A stretch of 64,000 bases of DNA from Puccinia triticina (Eukaryota > Basidiomycota > Pucciniomycetes > Pucciniales > Pucciniaceae): assembly GCF_026914185.1 (NCBI RefSeq), contig NC_070559.1, positions 124,001 through 188,000 of the forward strand, given 5' to 3'. The notes under the pieces were generated by a model. It was not told the DNA's origin, ran no database searches, and saw only the letters and a program-made list of their open reading frames with translations. Every line of letters begins with the position of its first letter. Within the stretch, counting starts at the first letter, position 1. Shown here piece by piece: positions 42,045-54,339 of this stretch. The translations under genes and the position numbers were made by a program.

Positions 42045-45000
42045 ATATCATGGAAGAACTCCCACGCTGCGCTAAGATATAGTGGGAGAAACAGCAGGAA
42101 ACTACCAAATCAGTGATATTTGGCAACTGATCACATTGTGGTTGTTACATTTGGAGGTTTTGAGGTCATTCAAGGTACACCATGATCCGTTGAGGCCATT
42201 TGATCATTTTTGTACCAATATCATGGAAGAACTCCCACGCTGCACTGAGATATAGTGGCAGAAACACCAAGAAACTACCAAATTAGTGATTATTTGGCAA
42301 CTGATCACATTGTGGCTGCTACATTTGGGGGGTTTGTGGTCATTCAAGGTACACAATAAATCTCTGAGGGCATGTGAACATTTTGATACCAATATCATGG
42401 AAGAAATCCCACGCTGCGCTGAGATATAGTGGCAGAAACACCAAGAAACTACCAAATTAGTCATATTTGGCAACTGATGACATTGTGGCTGCTACATTTG
42501 GGGGTTTTGTGGTCATTCAAGGAACAAAATGAATCTCTGAGGGCATGTGAACATTTTGGTACCAATATCATGGAAGAACTCCCACGCTGCGCTGAGATAT
42601 AGTGGCAGAAACACCAAGAAACTACCAAATTAGTCATATTTGGCAACCAATCACATTGTAGCTGCTAAATTTGGGGGTTTTGTGGTCATTGAAGGTACAA
42701 AGTGAATCTTGAAGGGCATGTGAAAATTTTGGTACCAATATCATGGAAGAACTCCCAGGATGCGTTGAGATATATTGGGAGGAACACCAGGAAACTACAA
42801 AATTAGTGATATTTGCCAACAGATCACATTGTAGCTGCTACATTTGGGGGTTTTGGGTCATTCAAGGTACAAATTGAGACTTTGAGGGCATGTGAACATT
42901 TTGATACCAATATCATGGAAGAACTCCCACGCTGCGCTGAGATATAGTGGCAGAAACACCAAGAAGCTACCAAATTAGTCATATTTGGCAACTGATCACA
43001 TTGTGGCTGCTACATTTGGGGGTTTTGTGGTCATTCAAGGAACAAAATGAATCTCTGAGGGCATGTGAACATTTTGGTACCAATATCATGGAAGAACTCC
43101 CACGCTGCGCTGAGATATAGTGGCAGAAACACCAAGAAACTACCAAATTAGTCATATTTGGCAACTGATCACATTGTGGCTGCTACATTTGGGGGTTTTG
43201 TGGTCATTCAAGGTACGAATTGAGACTTTGAGGGCATGTGAACATTTTGATACCAATATCATGGAAGAACTCCCATGCTGCGCTGAGATATAGTGGCAGA
43301 AACACCAAGAAGCTACCAAATTAGTGATACTTGGCAACTGATCACATTGTGGCTGCTACATTTGGGGGGTTTGTGGGCATACAATGAATCTCTGAGGGCA
43401 TGTGAAAATTTTGGTACCAATATAATGTAAGAACTCCCATGCTGCGCTGAGATATAGTGGCAGAAACACCAAAAAACTACCAAATTAGTGATATTTGGCG
43501 ACTGATCACATTGTGACTGCTACATTTGGGGGGTTTGTGGTCATTCAAGGTACAAAATGAATCCCTGAGGGCATGTGAGCATTTTGGTACCAATATCATG
43601 TAAGAACCCCCACGCTGCGCTGAGATATAGTGGCAGAAACACCAAGAAACTACCAAATTAGTGATATTTGGCAACTGATCACATTGTGGCTGCTACATTT
43701 GGGGGTTTTGTGGTCATTCAAGGTACACCATGAATATTTGAGGGCATGTGAACATTTTGGTACAAATGTCAAGGAAGAACTTCCACGCTGTGCTGAGATA
43801 TAGTGGCGGAAACACCAAGAAACCACCAAATTAGTGATATTTGGCAACTGATCACATTGTGGCTGCTACATTTGGGGGTTTTGTGGTCATTCAAGGTACA
43901 CCATGAATATTTGAGGGCATGTGAACATTTTGGTACAAATGTCAAGGAAGAACTTCCACGCTGTGCTGAGATATAGTGGCGGAAACACCAAAAAACCACC
44001 AAATTAGTGATATTTGGCAACTGATCACATGGTGGCTGCTACATTTGGGGGTTTTGTGGTCATTCAAGGTACAAAATGAATCTCTGAGGGCATGTGAACA
44101 TTTGATCATTTTTTTACCAATATCATGGAAGAACTCCCATGCTGGACTGAGATATAGTGGCAGAAACACACAGAAACTACCAAATAAGTGATATTTGGCA
44201 ACTGATCACATTGTGGCTGCTACACTTGGGGGTTTTGTGGTCATTCAAGGTACACCATGAATCTTTGAGGGCATGTGAACATTTCATTACCAATATCATG
44301 GAAGAAATCCCACGCTGCACTGAGATATAGTGGGAGAAACACCAAGAAACTACCAAATTAGTGATATTTGGCAACTGATGACATTGTGGCTGCTACATTT
44401 GCGGGTTTTGTGGTCATTCAAGGTACAGAATGAATGTTTCACCGCATTTGATCAATTTGGTACCAATATCATGGAAGAACTCCCACGCTGCGCTGAGATA
44501 TAGTGGCAGAAACACCAAGAAACCACCAAATTAGTCATATTTGGCAACTGATGACATTGTGGCTGCTACATTTGGAGGTTTTGAGGTCATTCAAGGTACA
44601 AAATGAATCTTTGAGGGAATCTGAACATCTTGGTACCAATATCATGAAAGAATTCCCATGCTGCGCTGAGATATAGTGGCGAAAACACCAAGAAACTACC
44701 AAATTAGTGATATTTGGCAACTGATCACATTGTGGCTGCTACATTTGGGGGTTTTGTGGTCATTCAACGTACACCATGAATCTTTGAGGGCATGTGAACA
44801 TTTTATTACCAATATCATGGAAGAAATCTCACGCTGCACTGAGATATAGTGGGAGAAACACCAAGAAACTACCAAATTAGTGATATTTGGCAACTGACCA
44901 CATTGTGGCTGCTACATTTGGGGATTTTGTGGTGATTCAAGGTACACAAAGAATCTTTGACCGCATTTAATCATTTTGGTACCAATATCATGGAAGAAAT

Positions 45001-45870
45001 CCCACACTGCACTGAGATTTAGTGGCAGAAACACCAAGAAACTACCAAATTAGTGATATTTGGCAACTGATCACATGGTGGCTGCTACATTTGGGGGTTT
45101 TGTGGTCATTCAAGGCACACAATGAATCTTTGAGGGCATGTGAATATTTTGGTACCAATATCATGGAAGAACTCCCACACTGCGCTGAGATATAGTGGCC
45201 AAAACACCAAGAAACTACCAAATTAGTCATATTTGGCAACTGATCACATTGTGGCTGCTACATTTGGGGGTTTTGTGGTCATTCAATGTACACCATGAAT
45301 CTTTGAGCGCATGTGAACATTTTACTACCAATATCATGGATGAAATCTCACGCTGCACTGAGATATAGTGGCAGATACACCAAGAAACCAACAAATTAGT
45401 CATATTTGGCAACTGATCACATTGTGGCTGCTACATTTGGACGTTTTGAGGTCATTCAAGGTACACCATGATCCCTTGAGGCCATTCCATCATTCTAACA
45501 ATATCATGGAAGAACTCCCATGCTGCGCTGAGATATAGTGGCGGAAACACCAAGAAACTACCAAATTAGTCATATTTGGCAACTGATCACATTGTGGCTG
45601 CTACATTTGGAGGTTTTGAGGTCATTCACGGTACACAATGAATATTCTAGGGCATGTGAAAATTTTGGTACCAATATCATGGAAGAACTCCCACGCTGCG
45701 CTGAGATATAGTGGGAGAAACACCAGGAAACTACCAAATTAGTGATAGTTGGCAACCGGTCACAATGTAGCTGCTAAATTTGGAGGTTTTGTGGTCATTC
45801 AAGTCACACAACAAATCTGCGAGGGCATTGGATAATTCTGGTACCAATATCATGGAAGAACTCCTGGCTT
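42045..45870 (+). repeat. 173-bp satellite, forward block (about 21-22 units)
   Basis: The unit contains TTTGGCAACTGATCACATTG, TGGCTGCTACATTTGGGGG, TTTGTGGTCATTCAAGGTAC, GGGCATGTGAACATTTTGG, ATCATGGAAGAACTCCCACG, CTGCGCTGAGATATAGTGGC and AAACACCAAGAAACTACC. A strict 173-bp period can be read from the start positions of the small ORFs each unit carries. Some units are a few bases longer or shorter, with small deletions near 42840 and 43380. Confidence 0.92.
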
Positions 45871-46114
45871 AATCCTCAAACTTGCAATGTCTTTTTTTCA
45901 GCAAGAAAAGAATGGTGTGTGTCGCATTGATGTTATCAGAAGTCTTCCATAAATTCCAAATCTACTTCATTTCAAAAATGGAAAATCATTGACCCCTCAC
46001 CTCTCTCATGATACCATCCTTCAAGAATTTTTAAAGATATTCCATATCATCTTTGATATGCTGCATGCATACAAGGCCTTTTGAAACTAATTTGCCATGG
46101 AAATGATCAAATAC

Positions 46115-47300
46115 CCTCAAAGACTCATTTTTTACCTTGAATGACCTCAAAACCTCCAAACGTAGCAGCCACAATGTCATCAGTTGCCAAATATGACTAA
46201 TTTGGCGGTTTCTTGGTGTTTCTGCCACTATATCTCAGCACAGCGTGGGATTTCTTCCATGATATTGGTACCAAAATGATCAAATGCGGTCAAAGATTCA
46301 TTGTGTACCTTGAATGACCACAAAACCCCCAAATGTAGCAGCCACAATGTCATCAGTTGCCAAATATCACTAATGTGGTAGTTTGTTGGTGTTTCTCCCA
46401 CTATATCTCAGTGCAGCTTGGGATTGCTTCCATGATATTGGTAATGAAGCGTTCAAATGCCCTCGAAGATTCATGGTGTACCTTGAATGACCACAAAACC
46501 CCCAAATGTAGCAGCCACAATGTGATCAGTTGCGAAATATCACTAATTTGGTAGTTTCCTGGTGTCTCTCCCACTATATCCCAGCGCAGCATGGGAGTTC
46601 TTCCATGATATTTGTGCCAAAATATTTGCATGCCCTCAACGAGTCATTGAGTACCTTGAATGACCACAAAACCCCCAAATGTAGCAGCCACAATGTGATC
46701 AGTTGCCAAATATCAATAATTTGGTAGTTTCTTGGTGTTTCTGCCGCTATATCTCAGTGCAGCATGGGAGTTCTTCCATGATATTGGTACAAAAATGATC
46801 AAATGGCCTCAAGAGATCATGGTGTACCTTGAATGACCTCAAAACCTCCAAATGTAGCAGCCACAATGTCATCAGTTGCCAAATATGACTAATTTGGTTG
46901 TTTCTTGGTGTATCTGCCACTATATCTCAGTGCAGCGTGTGAGTTCTTCCATGATATTGGTACCAAAATGTTCACATGCCCTCAAAGATTCATTGTGTAC
47001 CTTGAATGACCACAAAACCCCCAAATGTAGCAGCTACAATGTGATTGGTTGCCAAATATCACTAATTTGGTAGTTTCTTGGTGTTTCTGCCACAATATCT
47101 CAGCGCAGCGTGGGAGTTCGTCCATAATATTGGTACAACAATGATCAAATGCCCTCAACGGATAATGGTGTACCTTGAATGAACTCAAAACCTCCGAATG
47201 TAACAACCACAATGTGATCAGTTGCCAAATATCACTGATTTGGTAGTTTCCTGGTGTTTCTCCCACTATATCTCAGTGCAGCGTGGGAGTTCTTCCATGA
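46115..47300 (-). repeat. 173-bp satellite, reverse block (about 7 units)
   Basis: The same unit as at 42045-45870 but in the opposite orientation, so the two blocks face each other across a unique spacer of about 240 bp (45870-46115). Because the blocks differ in length, the element as a whole is an asymmetric palindrome. Confidence 0.92.
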
Positions 47301-47818
47301 TATAAGAAACCTTACTCAAATCTGGTACAAATGTTAAATCAATCTCAGGCCTCGTAGAAATTTAAGATATTGGATACAATGAGTCATATATACAAGCCAT
47401 TCAATTTGAACAAAATTGATGTAGCATGATATATTGAGACTGATTGTTTTTCTTTTTTTTTTGGGGGAAAGTAGATTTCAACACTTCTGCAAGGCTCAAG
47501 TGACAATAATTCATGCCTCCTCATTCCTCCTCCCCCCTTCCCCTCCCTGCTTGACTTAACAGACTATTTTTTCTCAGGAATAATTCATATGAGTATGTAA
47601 AAATGACCTATTTGATCTGGCAACAAAATGAAGCTTTTACTATGGTTGAAAACTAAGAAAGGAGGAAATCAAGAGAGAGATGATAGAAGTCAGATGTTGC
47701 AGGAAGGAAACAAATTAAAGAGAAATTTCAAAAAAAAAAAAGATCAATATAATTTGATCAATATATGCCATATTGATCAATATATGCCTTCCCAAATTCA
47801 TCCATGTTTGTAGTGTTA

Positions 47819-49990
47819 GGGTTCTCCGCCAACGCCGCCCTGCTGTAGTCACTCCTCGGTCCCTTCACGGCCGCTGTGATGAACAAAAGTGGTCACTGCG
47901 TAGAAATGTCAGGACCCTGCCGCTCCAAGATGATTCCCAGGTAAAGTCGGGTGATCTGGAGAAACTCCGCTCCAAAGCTCTGCCGCGTTGTAGGGCTCTG
48001 AGTGGGATAAATAAAGTAAAGCACATAAAATAATCTAGCTCCGCAAAAGTAAACAGTAAATTAAAGCTCCGCCGCATAAAGAAGATAAATCCGCAACAAT
48101 TGCAAGAAAACAGCCGTAAAGCAAGCACAAAACTCGGCAAAGCGCAACCGTAACACATAAAGCAAGTCCGCAAAGTAAAAAACTCCGCTCTGCAATGTAC
48201 GCAAAGTAAAAGAAGCACAAAAATCCGCAAAGTAAAGTAAAAACCGTAAAAGAGAGTCTGTGGGGAGTATGATGATGCAGAATCCTCCCTCCACCACTGT
48301 AGTTTTATAGAGAAAAGGAAGAGAACTAAAAGATATCCTCTGCCCGCCTCCCACGCACGCCATCCGCTAACTCCGTTCACACACGCACACTCGTCATCCA
48401 CCAAGCGCTATACACACGCACGTCATCCGCCAAGCTCCGCTCTCACGCCAACTCCTGTTGTTTCCGCCGCTTGCCTTCGACCGCCGTCAAACGCCTCTCT
48501 CTAGCTCCCACGCTCCTGTCTAGCCTATGATGTCAGGATCCCACACGCCGCCCTTCTGGCTGCCACGGCTTCCCCCAATCACCACCTCTCCTATCCAGTC
48601 CGCGCTGGCCTGCTTAATCTGAGTCCAGTTCCGCCGCTGAGCTCCGCGCGCCGCCGCCTTCAGTTGTGCGCTCTGCTCCGCTCCATTCCGCACCGTTTCC
48701 GCACCGTTTCCGCACTGCCTGTGCGCCGCGCTGATTTCTCCGTGGACAATTTGACACAAGTTCCATAATTGATCACCACAACGTTCCTCCAGTTGACACC
48801 CCCGGCCAATCATTCAGTGTGCTCCGCTGATACAGCTGTCGCCTCCTCGCCGCGATTGACTGATTAGGTGAAAACTGACTCCGCGCTGACGAAAAGGGTA
48901 ATTGTCCTAGTCTTGGTCCTCCCGCTGCTCCCAACCACGATTGAGTTTTGGCTGGTCTTGAGGAAGAGCCTTCTCTGTTTTCCGCAGTTACCCTGTCTCT
49001 GCTGTCTGAACCGCCTGATCCAATCTGGGCTTCTTTGTCACCTGGAGTAAAGAATTTGCCTTCCACAGGGTTCATTCAACGTTTCCGCATGTATCTAGTA
49101 CCCAAGTATCCAATAACGACACAAAGTTGGTTTCCCGGCCAAACCCCCACTTGTGAGAATAAAAGCTGGTTAGACGGTGGAAAATGTCTGCTGACCGCCT
49201 TCTTCAAGAATATTAGTGTCCGGGCTGTGTGATTGTTGGTTACTCGTCTCCGCACCGCTACTTTCCGCTAGCCTTCAGCGCTCCTCTCTGAGCCTGATCT
49301 ATAGCGTAATAATCCACAAGTGAATAGAGCTCCACACTCCGTAAGCACAGACTCCGCAAGTAGCCCTGAAAGTAAAGATAAGGTCATGAATATATCTCCT
49401 ATAACTCTAGTACGTCCGCAAGTTGTGTGTACAATAGTGAGTAATCCGTAAGATGATAGGATAATAGGATGAGAAAAGTCCATGAGCCCCCTTTTTCCCA
49501 TCCTTCCCTCCGCGCACATCACCGTTCCCACCCGATCCCGCACATCTGACACTTTCCCCCACTAGTCCTCCAGCTCCGCCTGCACTTCTGCTCGTCACTC
49601 TCCCAGACTCCGCCCATCTCTGACGCTTGACCTCCCACTGTCCTCTGTCTTGCCCCCACCAGTCGGTCTCTCACCACCGCCTCCACCCCGGTTCCACCTG
49701 CTGGTGGAACCCGCTGACGCGCCGCTGCTACCAGTCCACGTGTGTAGTCCGCCGCAGTCCAGCCCTGTCTTTTTTTGCTTCAATCCAAATACCCAATCAG
49801 AAATCTGTGATCCGTAATCCGCGCATTATGGTCCGTGTGTGACTTTCCGTAAGCTTTCCTAGCATGCTTTTCTGACATCATCCTCAGTGCTTATGTCACT
49901 GGAATGCACTCTGCCTGAGCCACTCTGTGCATTCCCGCCCGCGCTATCCCCCGCGTGGACATTCTACCACGCTCGCCTATTTAAATCACC
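47819..49990 (-). mobile_element. 5' part of the gypsy element (LTR/leader), decayed
   Basis: It resumes directly after the TSD of the CACTA-like element. Low-complexity CCGCAAAGTAAA repeats mark 48020-48250. On the minus strand a TATAAAAC box (about 48302-48309) precedes the CATCATACTCCC region, as expected for an LTR promoter. ORFs of 90-180 codons (47865-48404, 48520-48813) show no gag or protease motif I recognise. The missing RT palm implies a large internal deletion. Confidence 0.4.
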
Positions 49991-50109
49991 ACAATGTCTC
50001 GCTCGATGTTATGAGGCTTCTCGCATTCCCTTTCTTGACAAATCACAATGAACTTTGCCTTGGAGTTTGGTTGCGATTTCACGAAACTGGGGAGAATTTG
50101 GGGTCAATT

Positions 50110-51195
50110 TGATTTTTAATCAGATAGAGCACCCAATGAGAAACTGACCTTTGCAAGGGTTTGGCAACACGAGTCCAAAGTATAAATATCATCAGCGCGC
50201 TCCTCTTCTATGTCTTTGAGGTCAGCCAGAGTCATCTCATTGTCATTGCCAAGTTCACCATTGGTAGTCTGAGGAAGATTGTTGACGTCCTCTTCATCAT
50301 TGGAGTCACTAATGTGATTGACATTAGTTTGGAAAATAAAAATGTAGACACACAACAAAAGTTTGTCATCAGCAATGATATTCAAGCATTTTATAGTGTC
50401 CAGAAAAAATACCTTGCAATCAGATCATGCACCTCTTCTTTTTAATCAGCAAAATCCATCTCGGAAACTCTGGGGGTGTTCAAACGGGTGTTTTTTTTGT
50501 GCGCAAATGGTTGAAGTATTGCCTGGTCAATGAGATTGAGGATATGTGCAAAGCACCTTATCCAGTGCCTCTCACCTTGGAATTGCTTCCATTTGAGCTT
50601 TTCCAACTGATCAATCATTGCTCCATTGTTTGCTGTGTTATCGGAAACAATCCCACAGATCTAGCAAGTCGGATAGTTTCAGAAAGGCGAGCAGGAAATC
50701 AAATAAAAAAACTAATGTGTACATACCCAGTTTTCCAATCCAAACTTCTCAACTATGTATTGTACCACGCGAGCTAAGTAGGCACCAGTATGCCTCTTGT
50801 TGAGCTGGACAAAATCCAGCAGCATTGCATTCAATTCAATTTTAACGGTTGCATTGTTCAAAAGTTGGTATATAACTGCACCAATGATGTCGTATCCATT
50901 TGTTGTCTGCCATGCATCAACACCCAAGTACAGTGCCCCACCGTGGACCTGCGTTCAAGTTGACAGTTTGGCGGCAGTCAATAGGTAATTGATATATAGA
51001 AAAGAAAAATTACTCTTGCTTACCTTCAACTCCTCAAGGAGTTTCTCCTGAACACCCGAGTAGAGCTTATGAATTGCAATTGATACCGCCTTCCGAGTCA
51101 GAAGATGCTTTAAGACCGCTGGGTGGAGAACTCTCTTGAGACTGACTTCTTCCAAGGCTTAAAAGGGTTTCGCTCCCTCAGCACACCATAGAGCA
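50110..51195 (-). pseudogene. hAT transposase remnant
   Basis: Minus-strand segments in order: EEVSLKRVLHPAVLKHLL (51155-51040), an intron or gap, GVDAWQTTNGYDIIGAVIY then FVQLNKRHTGAYLARVVQYI (50930-50712), then ICGIVSDNTANNGAMIDQL and RHWIRCFAHILNLI (about 50665-50535). The SDN-A-NN motif, RCFAHILNL and the preceding HTGAYLA are typical of hAT transposases. A stop (KPF*ALEEV at about 51155) and frame breaks indicate decay. The C-terminal dimerisation region is missing. Further upstream, CSNLLTHAGQC (51395-51362) may be the end of a BED-type zinc finger. Confidence 0.75.
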
Positions 51196-51518
51196 CATTG
51201 TTGCAAAACCTAGAGCCGGAGAGAGAAGAACCAATGAGAAAACAATCAATGAAATTGAACATGAAACAAATCTCACCTCCCGTGGGTCTGTGTCACCTGT
51301 GCCGGTTACACCACACAATGCAAGTGACTTATTTGAAGGTGGTGTTTGTTGCTTCCTCAGGCATTGACCTGCATGCGTCAGAAGATTACTGCAGGAAAAG
51401 TTGTATGCCGGGAAATTGATTTTTTTAGTACAGCTAGGAAGAATAATAATCATTCAGCCCCTGTTAATATTCTTCTGAAAAATAAGTGAGTAAATCCTAT
51501 AGTACATACATCTTACAT

Positions 51519-51699
51519 TAGGGGGTATCAAATATGAGAAATCCACAATTAGAAACCAGTCAATTGGCCAAAAATGAAATTTCTCACCAGTGGTTCCCAA
51601 AATGGAGTAGAAGAAGGAACAGCATGTTTTAAAAATGGTGGGTTTTTTCAAACCCGTCAATTACATAATGGTGGATTTTGTCATATTTGATACCCCCTA
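51519..51699. mobile_element. MITE of the TA-GGGGG family, 181 bp
   Basis: Terminal inverted repeats of 19 bp: TAGGGGGTATCAAATATGA at the left and TCATATTTGATACCCCCTA at the right. The TA dinucleotide at each end may be the target duplication, as in Tc1/mariner-type MITEs. It lies just upstream of the hAT remnant. Confidence 0.8.
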
Positions 51700-52214
51700 T
51701 TGCCATGCAATCATGCGGCAATTAAATTTATCCATCTGATCTGACAACATGGGTGTCTTGTATGAAGTGTGTGCCGAACTTACTTGATTCAGGGAAAGTT
51801 TGGTTGCATGTTCTATATTCACGCGTAGAATTATGGTGAGCTAAGTATAAATATATAGATGAAAAGACAGAGGCATTTACCTAGACGCTGCTCATTGGTT
51901 GTTTCAGGTTCCATAGATACATTTGGGCCGGTTGAGCCGACATTGTGCTCATGATCTTCTTCGCGAAATTTATCTTAATTGTTTGAATGGAAATTGGGCC
52001 TGTTGGTTTGGTCTTCTGACCTTTGTCGGGTTTGCTTACGTTCTCGGGCCATTTTTAGGAGTTGAGGAGTATGGTTGAGCAAGGGGGATATGAGCGGCGG
52101 CGGAGGGGAAGGCCGGTCAGAGGTCCTGCAGGGCGCAGCTGAGGCGCACACCCGGTTGGAGATCCCGCGGTGCGCAGCTCAGACCCACAGATGTTCAGCT
52201 GTGGGCAGGGGCAG

Positions 52215-52445
52215 AGGGTGTGGCATGAAATACCCGGGTACCCGCCGGCTTTTTTGCGGAATATCAGACATCCGCATCCAAACAGGCACATGCTGGCGGG
52301 TACCCGCAACGGGTTTGTCGGGGCCATCTCTATCTGGTACCCCCCCCCCCCCCCACGGGTGCCATGTACGGGTACGGGTCTGTGAAATATGGCTGAAAAA
52401 TAGCAAGTACCCATGTTGCACACAGGTACCCGTTCAGGCACCCGC
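52215..52445. repeat. GGGTACCCG-rich patch, second copy
   Basis: Repeated GGTACCCG, CGGGTACC and a run of C near 52340. Similar to 7725-7885 in motif and density. Confidence 0.5.
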
Positions 52446-52639
52446 CGCTGAGTTCTCCAATCCTGGAGAGTGACGCCTTTCCCTAGATCCCCCGACCTCA
52501 ACCTCACACCATGACACAATCAAGAAAGAGACCACACCAGACCTTGATTTTACCGACATCCTTGCCACCGGGACCGTCAGATGGTCTGACCAAAGCAATT
52601 TGATCTGTTGATACCAATATCCCAGTTTCAAATGATGAT

Positions 52640-52890
52640 GTCTCAGATACCACCACTAAGACCGGTCATCAAGAGATGTGAGTCCCCTGGATGACCGGTC
52701 TGACCGGTCATCCAGAGATGTGAGTCACCTCGATGACCGGCAAAGACCGGTCATCGAGCGGAGATGTGTCCCCTCGATGACCGGCAAAGGCCGTTCATGG
52801 AGAGGAGATGTGAGTCCCGATGACCGGTACAGACCGGTCATCAAGCGGAGATGTGAGTCCCCTCGATGACCGGTCCAGATCGGTCATAGA
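52640..52890. repeat. Hairpin minisatellite array 5
   Basis: Five units of about 45 bp with GATGACCGGTCTGACCGGTC or GATGACCGGCAAAGACCGGTC cores and GAGATGTGAGTCCCC linkers. Same family as 1530-2575, including the AGAGATGTGAGTCCCC linker. Confidence 0.85.
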
Positions 52891-53093
52891 CATTTAACTG
52901 TACTGCATATGTACTGACGACTGAGTCCCCTTTTTACCCTTGAGCTGACCTGTAACCACTCGGACAAGTCTGTACAGGCCAGCATTGTGTCTGCCCAGAC
53001 GCAGGGCCCTGGCAACCAAAGTTGAGGTGCTCAGGGTGCAAAGCATGAGGACCCAGGTCTTGTGCAGCTGGTTTGGATACTTAAAGGGTGTGA

Positions 53094-54001
53094 GAGCATC
53101 TCCAGCAGAGCAGGGATGGGACCCGCGAGCTATAGCCGGCTGGGACCACCTTTCACACCACTGTCTCAGCTGTTTCACAGCAGCTACACAGCAGCTCCAC
53201 AGCAGACTGGCAATCACACCGGGGGTGGATATCCAGATTGCCCTGCAAAACAGCACCAGGATGAATTCGGTCAAGTTACTCAACTTCATGGACAAGGACA
53301 ACAACTTTGTGGCCTACCACACATTTGATCCGATTATCTCAGGCGAGCGCAATGAACCTTGAAGGGGAGGAGAATCCACTGTTGGCCGACAAACAATCAA
53401 TTGTGAATGCCGCAAAGGTGAACTTCAGCTTCACAAAGATTATTTTTCTGATAACCCATCATATCTGGAAGAAATTTTTGCCGACAGTTCCGAATGCACT
53501 GAAGCTTATTTGTCCGAATTCTCAATGAAGTTGTGGCATACAATCAATATTTTGTCCAGAAGCGGAACGCCTCTGGTCATCTTGGGTTTTCGCCGTATCA
53601 AAAGATATCATGCGCCATGAGGATGCTTGCTTATGGCTGCAGTTTTGGTCTTTGGTGTTTTTTTGTTTGCAGGCTTGTTGGCTTTCTTTCCTTGAGTGGG
53701 TTGATGGTTTTCAACTTGTGGAGATGGTGTTCTCGGTGGAGGGCTAGGAGCAGGATCTTGCAGAGTTGGATCAATCATGTTGTTGGCGCGGGTGATGACT
53801 GGCAAGTGGGCGATGTCTGGTGTGTAGCAGCCTGGGTCCCGGGTGGCAATGGGATGGGGTTTGTAGCCAGCCGCGGTCTGGGATGGGATGGACCTGGATC
53901 GATCACAGGTCGTTTAATGGGTCTGCTGGACCCCCAAAATGTGGAGTGACCTGCCAAACGAGTCCAAAACTTGCACAGTCCAAGCTCTGCTGGAGATGCT
54001 C
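53094..54001 (+). mobile_element. PIF/Harbinger element remnant, about 908 bp
   Basis: Terminal inverted repeats GAGCATCTCCAGCAGAGC (53094-53111) and its exact complement (53984-54001). The GAGCATCTCCA end is familiar from PIF/Harbinger elements. Flanking trinucleotides are TGA and TAA, compatible with a mutated 3-bp TWA-type duplication. Inside, a plus-strand stretch (about 53530-53640) encodes AYNQYFVQKRNASGHLGFSP and AMRMLAYG, the N-terminal landmark of PIF-type transposase (plant transposon protein family). The catalytic part is gone. Confidence 0.75.
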
Positions 54002-54210
54002 TAATCACTTGATTAGGGCCTCCTTGATTACATTTTTGACCAACCTTTTTTTGCCTGTTGCTCTGGCACAGGCTGGAGGGTCAATCCGAGGTGCCCTCCG
54101 GGGTGTTTGGGGATTAATTTAAACTTTTATGGGATTTTTGCTAATGAGCAGAGGCAAAAACTTTGATCTTGCCTTCTGTGTTTCTGTGATTTTAATAAAC
54201 TTGGATTTCA
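54002..54210 (+). repeat. Dispersed repeat, copy 2
   Basis: Same block order as 27150-27365: TAATCACTTGATTAGGGCCT, GGGTCAATCCGAGGTGCC, GTGTTTGGGGATTAA, TTTTAATAAACTTGGATTTC. It begins exactly where the PIF/Harbinger inverted repeat ends. After it, a tandem repeat of CATAGTGCTCATCATTACTT (54215-54290). Confidence 0.65.
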
Positions 54211-54339
54211 TAGTGCTCATCATTACTTCACTTCATCATTACATTACATAGTGCTCATCATTACTTCACTTCATCATTACATTTCATCATTGCTCATCTT
54301 CAGAAATTGTTACATTGTGCTCATCATGATTTCCCCCTT

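Larger units (their letters stand above)
41541..47815. mobile_element. CACTA-like non-autonomous element, 6,275 bp
   Basis: It begins CACTACAAACATGGATGAAT and ends with the exact complement, ending ...GTTTGTAGTG. It is flanked by the 3-bp duplication TTA (41538-41540 and 47816-47818). CACTA ends plus a 3-bp TSD are the hallmarks of the CACTA/EnSpm superfamily. The inverted ends extend about 500 bp, including a poly-A or poly-T tract and TCAGTCTCAATATATCATGC. The interior is almost entirely a 173-bp satellite in two opposed blocks. No transposase ORF is present. It interrupts the minus-strand gypsy pol. Confidence 0.88.

Noticed and set aside
42204..47266. Many ORFs of 61-94 codons with near-identical products across 42.2-47.3 kb
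   Set aside because: They recur at the 173-bp period of the satellite, exist on both strands and have no initiation or domain features. They are translations of the repeat.
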